A DNA stretch of 33,056 bases from Silicimonas sp. (GTDB lineage: Bacteria > Pseudomonadota > Alphaproteobacteria > Rhodobacterales > Rhodobacteraceae). A program made the translations under genes and the position numbers. Below the pieces are notes generated by a model that did not search any database, was not told the DNA's origin, and was given only the letters and a program-made list of their open reading frames with translations. The stretch spans positions 1-33,056 of the forward strand of contig JAJDVJ010000087.1 in the NCBI GenBank assembly GCA_022826205.1, read 5' to 3'. Positions within the stretch are counted from its first letter, which is position 1. Each line of letters begins with the position of its first letter. Positions 8,931 to 16,286 of the stretch are shown here, piece by piece.

Positions 8931-10202
8931 ATGACCTGCATTTTGCGCCGGGGATTTCTCGGCACCGCCATCGCCGCGCCGCTTGTGACCGCTGCCACTC
9001 TGGCGTTCGCTGACGGCCACGAGGTGACAATCAGCCACTACTTCACAGGAGAGCTCGGTCTCAAGGCGTTCCAGGAGCAGATTGACCGCTTCGAAGCGGC
9101 CTCTGACTACGCCCTCAAGGACAGCCCCGTCGGACATGAGGACTTCAAGACCGACATTCTGGTTCGGGCATCGGGCAACAGCCTGCCGGACGTCTTCAGC
9201 TACTGGGCTGGCGCACGTGTTCAGTTCATCGTGGATTCCAACGCGCTTCATCCGATCGACGACATGTGGGACAGTGCCGGCCTCGACAGCGTCGTTGCAA
9301 AGTCCGTCGCCGACAGCGCAACGATGTACAATGGCAACCGCTATCTCGTGCCATTCAACTATCACTATTCTGGCGTCTTCTATAACAAAGCCGTCTTCGC
9401 CGACGCGGGAATCGATGAAATGCCTACGGATTGGGAAGGCTTCGTCGCGCTGTGCGAAAAGCTGAACGCCAATGGCGTCACTCCGATCGCGCTTGGCTCC
9501 ATGAATCGCTGGCCCGCACAGTTCTGGTTCGACTATCTCCTGCTGCGGACCGCCGGACCGGACTACCGTGCGCGGCTGATGGCTGGTGACGCATCCTACG
9601 ACGATCCCGAGGTCCACACTGCCATGGGAATGTGGAAGGATCTCGTGGACGCTGGCTATTTCACCGAAAACGCCAATGCCGATTCCTGGACCGACGCGTC
9701 CGACAAGGTCGCTCGCGGCGACGCTGCCATGACGCTCATGGGAACCTGGATAACCGGATACTGGAATGGCCTGGGTCTGGTGCCGGGCGAGGACTACGAC
9801 TTCTTCCCGTTCCCAAGCATCTCGGAAGGCGTGGCCGAGGCCTCGGTCGGACCTGTCGACGGCTTGGTCATGGCGGGCAACGCCGCAAACGTGGACGGCG
9901 CCAAGGCCTTTCTCGAGTTCATGGTGTCGAACACCGACGTGCAGGCCGCCTGGAGCAAGGCGCAAGGGGCGCTTTCGGCGAATGTCAATGTCGATCCGTC
10001 GAACTACAATTCCGTGATGCTGAAAGCTTTCGAGACGGTTGCGGCATCTGAGGTCTTCGCCTTCAACTACGATCTGGCAACGCCGCCGCCAGTCGCGGAG
10101 GTCGGCCTTTCAATGTTCTCGCGTTTCATGGACGATCCGTCCAAAGTGGACGAAATCCTGGCGCAGGTGGCCACGGACGCCTCAGCGGCTTTCGAGCAGT
10201 AA
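8931..10202 (+). CDS. ABC transporter solute-binding protein, family 1, Tat-type signal
   Basis: A periplasmic binding protein for a sugar or polyol. The start ATG 8931 has GGGAGGGAG about 10 bases upstream. The first 30 residues form a signal peptide with a twin-arginine motif (LRRGFLGTAIA) and a likely cleavage site after AFA. The mature part has the family 1 pattern: an N-terminal lobe with TISHYFTGE, an ALGS segment near the hinge, and aromatic and acidic residues typical of carbohydrate pockets. The length of 423 residues is normal. It is the first gene of a four-gene transporter operon. A 12-bp hairpin follows its stop, which would let this protein be made in excess over the permeases. 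The Tat motif is unusual but not unknown among family 1 proteins. Ligand not determined; a polyol or cyclitol is inferred from the divergent enzymes. Confidence 0.9.
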   Translation: MTCILRRGFLGTAIAAPLVTAATLAFADGHEVTISHYFTGELGLKAFQEQIDRFEAASDYALKDSPVGHEDFKTDILVRASGNSLPDVFSYWAGARVQFIVDSNALHPIDDMWDSAGLDSVVAKSVADSATMYNGNRYLVPFNYHYSGVFYNKAVFADAGIDEMPTDWEGFVALCEKLNANGVTPIALGSMNRWPAQFWFDYLLLRTAGPDYRARLMAGDASYDDPEVHTAMGMWKDLVDAGYFTENANADSWTDASDKVARGDAAMTLMGTWITGYWNGLGLVPGEDYDFFPFPSISEGVAEASVGPVDGLVMAGNAANVDGAKAFLEFMVSNTDVQAAWSKAQGALSANVNVDPSNYNSVMLKAFETVAASEVFAFNYDLATPPPVAEVGLSMFSRFMDDPSKVDEILAQVATDASAAFEQ

Positions 10203-10208
10203 TCGACA

Positions 10209-10241
10209 TGCGCCGGGCGGAACAGCATCCCGCCCGGCGCA
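10209..10241 (+). promoter_or_regulatory. Intercistronic hairpin between binding protein and permease genes
   Basis: A perfect 12-bp inverted repeat (10209-10220 with 10230-10241) with a 9-nt loop, almost all G and C in the stem, lies seven bases after the solute-binding protein stop and 16 before the permease start. There is no T tract, so it is unlikely to be a simple terminator. Hairpins in this position are known to protect the upstream mRNA from 3' exonucleases or to attenuate downstream transcription in maltose-type operons. Confidence 0.7.
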
Positions 10242-10257
10242 CTGACCGGAGATCTTG

Positions 10258-11139
10258 ATGGAGTCACAGAACCGTCTCTGGCGGGTCTTGTTGCTTGCTC
10301 TGCCGATCCTTGTGTTTTCGGTTCTGGTGATCTGGCCGCTTCTGAGTTCGTTCTACTACAGCTTCACGAACTGGAACGGATTCAACCGTGACTACGAGTT
10401 CCTTGGGCTGCGGAATTTCGCCAAGATCTGGACTGACCGACTGTTCTTTGACGCCATTGTCAACACGACCATCTGGATGGCGGCAGCGCTGGTCCTGCCA
10501 ACGCTGACAGGTCTCTTCCTGGCACTCCTGCTCGATCGGCAGGTACGGGGCGCACGGATATTCAAGACCGTCTTCTACTTGCCCATCTGCCTGTCGGCCA
10601 TCGTCGTGGGCCAGATCTGGATCTGGATCTACCAGCCGGATTGGGGCCTGCTGAACACCTTTGTGAAACTGGCTGGCAATCCGGACTTCAATTACGCCTG
10701 GCTCGCGCGGCCTGACAGCGCCCTATTTGCCGTGATAGTCGCCTGGTCATGGCAGCAGACAGGCCTCTCCATGGTCATCTACCTTGCCGGGCTCACCTCA
10801 ATCCCTTCCGAAATGCTCGAAGTCTGCGAAATCGAGGGAGCAACAGTTTGGCAGCGCATCTGGCGCGTCGTGATCCCGCTGCTGACCCCGTCAACGGTTG
10901 TCGTCGTGGCTCTCTCGATGATCAATTCACTCAAGGGATTCGACATACTCTACATCATGACTGGTGGCGGACCGTTCAATTCCTCCGACACGCTTGCCAT
11001 GCATATGTACAACGAGAGCTTCAAGAAGTACCTGATGGGATACGGAAGCGCGATTTCGGTGGTGCTCTTCCTAATCGCGCTCACCATCATCGGCGTATAT
11101 TTCCGGCAGCTGAGGAAAGTGGACGAGATCTATGGCTGA
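10258..11139 (+). CDS. ABC sugar transporter permease, MalF/UgpA type
   Basis: An inner-membrane permease of 293 residues with about six hydrophobic segments; the first (VLLLALPILVFSVLVIWPLL) follows a short cytoplasmic N-terminus. The EAA loop that contacts the ATPase is seen as SEMLEVCEIEGATVWQRIWR followed by IPLL. The ending GGPFNSSDTLAMHMYNESF is typical of MalF/UgpA-type subunits. ATG 10258 has CGGAGA upstream; a TTG directly before it is less likely. It overlaps the next permease gene by 8 bases and pairs with it to form the channel for the substrate delivered by the upstream binding protein. Confidence 0.93.
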   Translation: MESQNRLWRVLLLALPILVFSVLVIWPLLSSFYYSFTNWNGFNRDYEFLGLRNFAKIWTDRLFFDAIVNTTIWMAAALVLPTLTGLFLALLLDRQVRGARIFKTVFYLPICLSAIVVGQIWIWIYQPDWGLLNTFVKLAGNPDFNYAWLARPDSALFAVIVAWSWQQTGLSMVIYLAGLTSIPSEMLEVCEIEGATVWQRIWRVVIPLLTPSTVVVVALSMINSLKGFDILYIMTGGGPFNSSDTLAMHMYNESFKKYLMGYGSAISVVLFLIALTIIGVYFRQLRKVDEIYG

Positions 11140-11986
11140 TGTCGCCACGTCGGTGCCGGCACGGTTCAATCCATGGCCGGCGACAGTGTTCGTGGCGCTC
11201 TGCATCCTCGCTGCGCTGTTTCTCGCCCCAACGGCAGGTGTGCTCCTGTCGTCAGTGAAGACGACCCGCGCCATAGCGCTTGGAGATCTCTGGTCGGTTC
11301 CGGACCGGATATATCTCGAGAACTACGCCGAGGTGCTCTTCAACCCGGCGGTGCATCGATACTTCCTCAACACGATTCTTGTCACGGTACCGGCCACCTT
11401 CGCCTCCATCGCGCTTGGTGTACTCGCAGGCCACGTGTTCGCCAAGTTGCCCTTTCGTGGCAGCAACATTCTGTTTCTCATTGTCGTCTCAGGGATGTTC
11501 TTTCCGCCTCAGGTCATCCTGGTTCCGCTGTTCAGGCTCTTCAACGGGCTCGGACTGATCGATACGCTCTGGCCGATCATCCTGGTCCATACGGCGCTGG
11601 GAATCCCGATCTGCACGCTGCTGATGCGCAATTTCTTCGCCGCCGTTCCGAACGCGCTTCGCGAAGCGGCACTCATCGAGGGGGCCAACGAGTGGCAGGT
11701 ACTGACCCGGGTTTCGCTGCCGCTCAGCCTTCCAGCGCTTGCGGTTCTGGCGACCCTGCAGTTCACCTGGATCTGGAACGATTTTCTTTGGCCATTGATC
11801 TTCACCCAGTCGGACGAAATGCGCACCATCATGATCGGCATTGTCAACCTGCGGGGACAGTACACGGTGGCTTGGGGCGTTCAGGGCGCGCTTTCCCTGG
11901 TTGCAAGCCTTCCTACGCTCGTCATCTTTCTCTTTTTCCAGCGGTACTTCATCAAGGGAATGACCATGGGCGCGATCAAGGGATAG
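11132..11986 (+). CDS. ABC sugar transporter permease, MalG/UgpE type
   Basis: The second inner-membrane permease, 284 residues and about six membrane segments. The EAA loop is seen as LREAALIEGANEWQVLTRVS followed by LPLSLPAL. The C-terminus (FFQRYFIKGMTMGAIKG) is the standard MalG-type ending. The start ATG lies inside the end of the preceding permease gene, so translation is coupled; the ATPase gene starts 3 bp after the stop. It forms a heterodimer with the preceding permease. Confidence 0.94.
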   Translation: MADVATSVPARFNPWPATVFVALCILAALFLAPTAGVLLSSVKTTRAIALGDLWSVPDRIYLENYAEVLFNPAVHRYFLNTILVTVPATFASIALGVLAGHVFAKLPFRGSNILFLIVVSGMFFPPQVILVPLFRLFNGLGLIDTLWPIILVHTALGIPICTLLMRNFFAAVPNALREAALIEGANEWQVLTRVSLPLSLPALAVLATLQFTWIWNDFLWPLIFTQSDEMRTIMIGIVNLRGQYTVAWGVQGALSLVASLPTLVIFLFFQRYFIKGMTMGAIKG

Positions 11987-11989
11987 GGC

Positions 11990-13063
11990 ATGGCACGGGT
12001 CGAACTGAGAAACATCCACAAGTCCTTTGGCGCAACCGAAGTGATCCGGGGCGTGGACCTGAGCATCGACAAAGGCGAATTCGTGGTCTTTGTCGGCCCT
12101 TCCGGATGCGGAAAGTCCACCATCCTGAGACTGATTTCCGGGCTTGAATCCGTTTCCTCTGGGCAGATCCTGTTTGACGGCAAAGACATGACCCAAACGG
12201 CTCCCTCCAAGCGTCAGCTTGCCATGGTGTTTCAGTCATATGCGCTGTTTCCCCATCTGACCGTGGCGGAGAACATCGGCTTCGGCCTTAGTCTGGCAAA
12301 AACCCCGAAAGCGGAAATCACCCGCCGCGTTGCGGAGGTGGCGAAGACCCTCCAGCTCGACTCGCTTCTCGACCGCACACCTCGACAGCTGTCCGGAGGA
12401 CAGCGCCAGCGGGTAGCCATCGGCCGCTCCATCATACGGAACCCGAAGGTCTTTCTCTTTGACGAGCCCCTCTCGAATCTCGACGCCGCACTGCGCGTGA
12501 GCATGCGGCTGGAGATCGCGCGCCTGCACAGGGAACTGGGCGACGTGACGATGATCTACGTGACACATGACCAGATCGAGGCGATGACGTTGGCTGATCG
12601 AATCGTCGTGCTGAACGGCGGACGAATCGAACAGGTCGGAACTCCGATGGAAATCTACGAAAACCCGGCGAACACCTTTGTCGCGGGCTTCGTTGGAGCG
12701 CCTTCGATGAACTTCATCCGCTGCAGCGTCGACATGGATGGCGTTGCGCGGTTTGGCCCAGCGACCATCAGCCCAACCCGAACACATGAGGTCTCCGGAG
12801 ACGCCTTGCTTGGCATCCGGCCCGAGCATCTGGCTCTGGTCGATTCCGGCAAGGGAAATTTTGATGCTGAAATCGAACTGGTCGAGCGGTTGGGCGCCGA
12901 GAGCCTTGTCTATCTGCACGCTTCGTTTCTTGAAAAGCCGATCACGGTACGTACTGGCGGCAAGCTCGGCCTGAGCGAACGGCAAAGGGTCGGCGTACAG
13001 GTCGATCTGACAAACCTTCACGTCTTCTCACCCGCGAGCCCGACGCTCAAGTCAGAAACCTGA
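11990..13063 (+). CDS. ABC transporter ATP-binding protein, MalK/UgpC type
   Basis: The cytosolic ATPase that powers the adjacent permeases. Seen: Walker A GPSGCGKST (36-44), Q-loop VFQSYALFPH (80-89), signature LSGGQRQRV (134-142), Walker B VFLFDEP (154-160), H-loop His193 in VTHDQIEA. The C-terminal third (about 235-357) is the OB/TOBE regulatory domain of the CUT1 sugar importers (LLGIRPEHLAL). The length of 357 residues is typical. It is the last gene of the four-gene operon; a hairpin follows at 13084. MalK-like ATPases can serve several transporters, but this one is linked to its own permeases. Confidence 0.95.
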   Translation: MARVELRNIHKSFGATEVIRGVDLSIDKGEFVVFVGPSGCGKSTILRLISGLESVSSGQILFDGKDMTQTAPSKRQLAMVFQSYALFPHLTVAENIGFGLSLAKTPKAEITRRVAEVAKTLQLDSLLDRTPRQLSGGQRQRVAIGRSIIRNPKVFLFDEPLSNLDAALRVSMRLEIARLHRELGDVTMIYVTHDQIEAMTLADRIVVLNGGRIEQVGTPMEIYENPANTFVAGFVGAPSMNFIRCSVDMDGVARFGPATISPTRTHEVSGDALLGIRPEHLALVDSGKGNFDAEIELVERLGAESLVYLHASFLEKPITVRTGGKLGLSERQRVGVQVDLTNLHVFSPASPTLKSET

Positions 13064-13083
13064 GATTCTCTCCGTGCCACAGA

Positions 13084-13099
13084 GGCGGCGAATGCCGCC
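13084..13099 (+). terminator. Possible terminator of the ABC transporter operon
   Basis: GGCGGC (13084-13089) pairs with GCCGCC (13094-13099) around a GAAT loop, 20 bp past the ATPase stop. The stem is short but very stable with a tetraloop. Only CTTGA follows, so there is no clear T tract and the call is weak. It lies between convergent genes. Confidence 0.4.
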
Positions 13100-13200
13100 C
13101 TTGACCGTCACCACCTTCAATCGAGCCTGCATCCGCCGCATGCGAGGACGACAGGATTCGGCCTTGGTTGGGCTGCATTCGAGATCGGGAAATTGAGGCC

Positions 13201-14022
13201 TCAAACATTGCTCGAATCATTGGTCCCATTCGATTGCCGGCGGCTTCTTCGGGGACCGTTGCGCCTGCGCGAATCCGGATCACTGACATTGCCGGGCCCG
13301 TCAGCCCCAAGCTGATCGCGAAGCACACGCGGTCGCACTTCCATCACCTCTCCTGGCTTCAACTTGCCCAACTGGAATGGGCCGTAGCCGACACGGATCA
13401 GGCGATTGACGGAAAACCCGATTGCCTCCATGGCCCGCCTGATCTCGCGGTTCCTTCCTTCACGCAGGGCAACGGTTGCCCAGGCATTCCCGCCTTGCTG
13501 GCGATCAAGCGTCACGGTCATCGGGCGAAAGCGCTCGCCGTCCACCTCAATGCCCTTCGCGAGCGGCGCAAAGCTGTCCTTGCCCGGCCGTCCGTGCAGG
13601 CGAACCCGATACTTGCGGACCCACCCTGTGGACGGCAATTCAAGGCGACGCTTGATCCCGCCGTCATTAGTCAAGAGCAGCAATCCCTCGGAATCAATGT
13701 CGAGGCGCCCGATCGACACGACACGGGGAAGCGTGTCAGGCAAACTGTCGAAGACCGTTGGCCGTCCCTTCTCGTCGCGTGTCGATGTCACCAGGCCTCT
13801 AGGCTTGTTGTAAAGCCAGACGCGCACCTGCTCACGGCTGCCGAGCACCTTTCCATCAACCGTGATCCTGTCGGTCTCACGAACGTTGAGCGCGGGGCTT
13901 GCTATGGGCTTGCCATTCACGGCAACGCGTCCCGCCACAATCATCCGCTCGGCCTCGCGGCGTGACGCGACGCCGTGGCGTGCCAGAACCTTTGCGATCC
14001 GTTCGCCAGCAACCTCAGTCAT
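13201..14022 (-). CDS. rluB: 23S rRNA pseudouridine synthase, RluB/RsuA family
   Basis: An rRNA-modifying enzyme that isomerises a uridine in 23S rRNA (U2605 in E. coli for RluB). Seen: an N-terminal S4 RNA-binding domain (about 6-65: RIAKVLARHGVASRREAER, GRVAVNG), VWLYNKPRGLVTS, the catalytic motif GRLDIDSEGLLLLTNDG with the active Asp in RLD, and EGRNREIRRAMEAIG near the C-terminus. The last 30 residues are basic and low in complexity, as in other RluB proteins. The length of 273 residues is normal. It is a housekeeping gene, convergent with the ABC operon. RsuA and RluE are related alternatives; the S4 domain and length favour RluB. Confidence 0.88.
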   Translation of the reverse strand: MTEVAGERIAKVLARHGVASRREAERMIVAGRVAVNGKPIASPALNVRETDRITVDGKVLGSREQVRVWLYNKPRGLVTSTRDEKGRPTVFDSLPDTLPRVVSIGRLDIDSEGLLLLTNDGGIKRRLELPSTGWVRKYRVRLHGRPGKDSFAPLAKGIEVDGERFRPMTVTLDRQQGGNAWATVALREGRNREIRRAMEAIGFSVNRLIRVGYGPFQLGKLKPGEVMEVRPRVLRDQLGADGPGNVSDPDSRRRNGPRRSRRQSNGTNDSSNV

Positions 14023-14101
14023 GGTCGCGACCTATTGCAACGAGCAAGCAACGGAATGCCTGCGCAATGAACCAGCCACTGTAACTGGCGGCCATTCGCA
14101 C

Positions 14102-14386
14102 CTACTCGCCTCTTCCGCAAATTCCTGGTTGAACGCTAATGCGGACGTACGAGGCGATACCGGAACCAATCGCCTCGGCTGCTTCCTGCATGGATCGCTC
14201 CAAAATCCAGCCGGCAAACAGAATCTCGGTATTCCTGCCGGTCGATTCGATGTTCCCGCAATGGAGCGATCGCGCCACGAACTCGTCCCCGTAGCACTTG
14301 GCGGCCGTACCCCGCCATCTGGCGTCGGGAGCGATGCTGAAAGCATGCGCTCCCGTCTTCCTGTCAACCGCGTGCGTCGATAAAGC
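14102..14386 (-). pseudogene. Open frame without start codon after the minus-strand ACP, possible gene remnant
   Basis: A minus-strand frame stays open for 95 codons, from a stop inside the ACP gene to TAG at 14102. It has no early ATG or GTG, but its later part reads like protein (CYGDEFVARSLHCGNIE, TEILFAGWILERSMQEA) with mixed residues rather than the Arg/Pro bias of shadow frames. It would be translated only with a frameshift or an alternative start. I do not recognise the family. It may be the tail of a former partner gene of the ACP, or chance. Confidence 0.25.
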
Positions 14387-14591
14387 TCACGAGATCCCGG
14401 AGGGTCTCGAACTGCCGGCATTCTTCAGCGACCAGTCCGAGGCCGAACTCGCCGTTCACGAGCTTGAAAAAGGCAATGCAGTCCACCGACGACACGCCGG
14501 ATTCACCGAGCTTCGAATCAAAGTCGGGTTCGCGGCCAATATCAAGGTTGTCGTCAATGATTTTCTTAATGCGGTCTTCAGTCGATGACAT
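14364..14591 (-). CDS. Stand-alone acyl carrier protein (ACP-A)
   Basis: A 75-residue, acidic, four-helix acyl carrier protein, which holds acyl chains on a 4'-phosphopantetheine arm. The attachment site is GVSSVD at residues 32-37 with S35 as the modified serine, where most ACPs have DSL. The start ATG 14591 has GAGGAGA 9 bases upstream; an upstream frame extension to 14609 is less likely. The gene diverges from a second ACP gene at 14973 with the same GVSSVD motif at the same residue numbers, so the two are paralogs. Given the PKS and the Sfp-type transferase nearby, it probably works in trans with the PKS. It may load a starter, accept the finished chain, or carry a separate building block; the sequence does not decide. 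Confidence 0.85.
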   Translation of the reverse strand: MSSTEDRIKKIIDDNLDIGREPDFDSKLGESGVSSVDCIAFFKLVNGEFGLGLVAEECRQFETLRDLVSFIDARG

Positions 14592-14972
14592 GGGATTTGG
14601 TCTCCTCAATTCGAGATTTGGCAGACGCGTACACGCGCCCGCATGACTATGTTATCCGAATCACGATACCAGAAATCCAAGCTGGGCGCCATTGGAACAA
14701 CTGGCACGTCATGGATGCTTCCGTGACAATGAAAAGCGCCTTCGAACCCCTTGACCCGTTTGGGTGATTGCGCGGCCATCGGGCACATCCGGCGCTTCCG
14801 GCAATCGGACTTGCCGCAGCAGGACCGATGCACCATAGTTCCGCTGCATTGTCGTTGCGGGGCTTTGTCCCGCAGCTGTCTGTCTGGGGTCAATTCCCCT
14901 GATTTGCAGTCTGTGTCGGTGAATCGCTGTCCGTTCTTACCGGTCGATGATTCACCGAAGGAGAATACGCGT
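14592..14972. promoter_or_regulatory. Divergent ACP intergenic region
   Basis: About 380 bp between two divergent ACP genes; no convincing reading frame. It must hold promoters for both directions, but I could not assign clear -35/-10 pairs. Two structures stand out: a hairpin TGCGGG/CCCGCA (14856-14861 with 14869-14874) and a 10-bp inverted repeat next to the plus-strand ribosome binding site (14916-14958). Confidence 0.5.
14916..14958 (+). repeat. 10-bp inverted repeat abutting the ACP-B ribosome binding site
   Basis: TCGGTGAATC (14916-14925) and GATTCACCGA (14949-14958) are perfect inverted copies with a 23-nt spacer. The right arm ends directly at AAGGAG (14958-14963), the ribosome binding site of the ACP at 14973. 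It could be an operator for a dimeric regulator or an RNA stem that limits access to the binding site. Confidence 0.55.
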
Positions 14973-15362
14973 ATGTCGTCTATAGGCTATTGCCTAACGA
15001 AGCTTGCCGACAAGCATCTGGGCCTCAGCTTCAACCCTGATTGTGATGCCCAGCCGGCCAGTGCCGGGGTGTCCTCGGTGGATGTGCTGGCGCTCTTCAA
15101 AGAGGTCAAAGATGCACTCAACCTCTCGCGGCAATCTGAAGAGTGCCTGAAGTTCAAGACCCAGGTTCTGCATTTCGATCATATCGACACAAACGCGAGC
15201 AGCAGCCACACCCATGGTCAAGGCAATGTCTTGCGATGCCCCCTTACGGCGAGCAGGCAGAGCCGACCGCCACCGTCTCCCGTACGGTACGGCGCTCGAT
15301 GCCATCGATGTCTGATCCCGTTCAGGTGGCGTTGGCCGGGGATGCCGGCCCATTCACCATGA
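14973..15362 (+). CDS. Stand-alone acyl carrier protein with extended tail (ACP-B)
   Basis: The first 70 residues form an ACP with the phosphopantetheine site GVSSVD at 32-37 (S35), followed by VLALFKEVKDALNLS, paralogous to ACP-A on the other strand. The start ATG has AAGGAG about 10 bases upstream. Unlike ACP-A it does not stop after helix 4. The frame runs on for about 60 residues of Ser-, His-, Pro- and Arg-rich sequence to a TGA at 15360 that overlaps the ATG of the hydrolase (ATGA). The overlap suggests the long form is real and coupled to the hydrolase. The tail's composition would also fit an ancestral stop lost by frameshift. The ACP identity is solid; the tail is uncertain. Confidence 0.78.
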   Translation: MSSIGYCLTKLADKHLGLSFNPDCDAQPASAGVSSVDVLALFKEVKDALNLSRQSEECLKFKTQVLHFDHIDTNASSSHTHGQGNVLRCPLTASRQSRPPPSPVRYGARCHRCLIPFRWRWPGMPAHSP

Positions 15363-16258
15363 CAAAGGAAGTCGTGTGGGAAATACCTGAGCCGCTTTCG
15401 GTATGCGATGTTCGACTCGACGAACACACCGTCACCGCCTTGCGGCAACATGGCAATCCATCGGGCCCGCGGCTGGTACTGAGCCACGGCAACGGTCTTG
15501 CGATCGACCTGTATTTTCCGTTCTGGTCCTTGCTTGCGGAGGAATTTGAGCTGATCGTCTACGACATCAGAAACCATGGCTGGAACAGCGTGGACGGGCC
15601 GAACAACCACAACATACCAATTCTGATTCACGACCATGACCTCATTCTCGACGCGATCGAACGTGTCTACGGAAGCAAATTGACGGTCGGCGTCTTTCAC
15701 TCCCTTTCCACGATCATCCCGCTTCTGTCGTTCACCAAATCCTATTCGGCGCTGGTTCTGTTCGATCCGCCTCTATGTCGGCCCGGCGCGAGTCAGGTCG
15801 AACTGCATGCGGCCGCAGAACAATTGGCCGAGAAGGCCCGCGTGCGCGGACACCGGTTCAAGACAAGAGAAGAGTTTGCCGAGTTTCTCGGCTATATTCC
15901 GACTTTCGCGCGCGTTGTACCTGGTGTCCGGGAACTGATGGCACAGACGACCCTCCGGAAGTCGGCGAACGGGGATGGATATGAACTGCGATGCCCGCGC
16001 GAATACGAGGCGCAGCTCATGGATTATGCGAGAAGTTTCTTTCCCCTCATCGACCTGGACCTGCTTTCCTGCCCAACCAAGATCGTCGGTGCCGATCCGA
16101 CCCTGCCCTATTCGTACCTGCCAACCTTCGACTTCAGCAGCGTCATGAACGTGGATTACGATTTCATTCCCGAGGCGACCCACTTTCTCCAGCTCGAAAG
16201 GCCGGAGGAATGCGCTCAGGCCGTCCGCGAATTCCTTGACAGCAACGACCTGGTCTAG
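15359..16258 (+). CDS. Alpha/beta hydrolase, candidate thioesterase or acyltransferase of the PKS locus
   Basis: A 299-residue alpha/beta-hydrolase-fold protein. Seen from ATG 15359: the oxyanion-side loop LVLSHGNG (H43), VYDIRNHGWNS after it, the nucleophile elbow as VFHSLST with S116, a likely Asp in VGADPT (D246), and His in EATHFLQLE (H275). The elbow has Phe and Ser where GXSXG has glycines, so the motif is atypical although the triad residues are in place. ATG 15359 is chosen because it overlaps the ACP-B stop (ATGA). The frame extends upstream to about 15143 with good codon bias, and ATG 15236, 15299 or 15308 are possible, so the N-terminus is uncertain. It lies next to two ACPs and the PKS, which has no thioesterase domain, so chain release is the likely job; this is inference. 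Confidence 0.78.
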   Translation: MTKEVVWEIPEPLSVCDVRLDEHTVTALRQHGNPSGPRLVLSHGNGLAIDLYFPFWSLLAEEFELIVYDIRNHGWNSVDGPNNHNIPILIHDHDLILDAIERVYGSKLTVGVFHSLSTIIPLLSFTKSYSALVLFDPPLCRPGASQVELHAAAEQLAEKARVRGHRFKTREEFAEFLGYIPTFARVVPGVRELMAQTTLRKSANGDGYELRCPREYEAQLMDYARSFFPLIDLDLLSCPTKIVGADPTLPYSYLPTFDFSSVMNVDYDFIPEATHFLQLERPEECAQAVREFLDSNDLV

Positions 16259-16286
16259 CCCGGTCTGGTGTCCGGCCGCTTGTGGA

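Noticed and set aside
8805-9965. Minus-strand open frame of 386 codons
   Set aside because: Antisense to the solute-binding protein, which has a signal peptide and family features; no domain on the minus frame.
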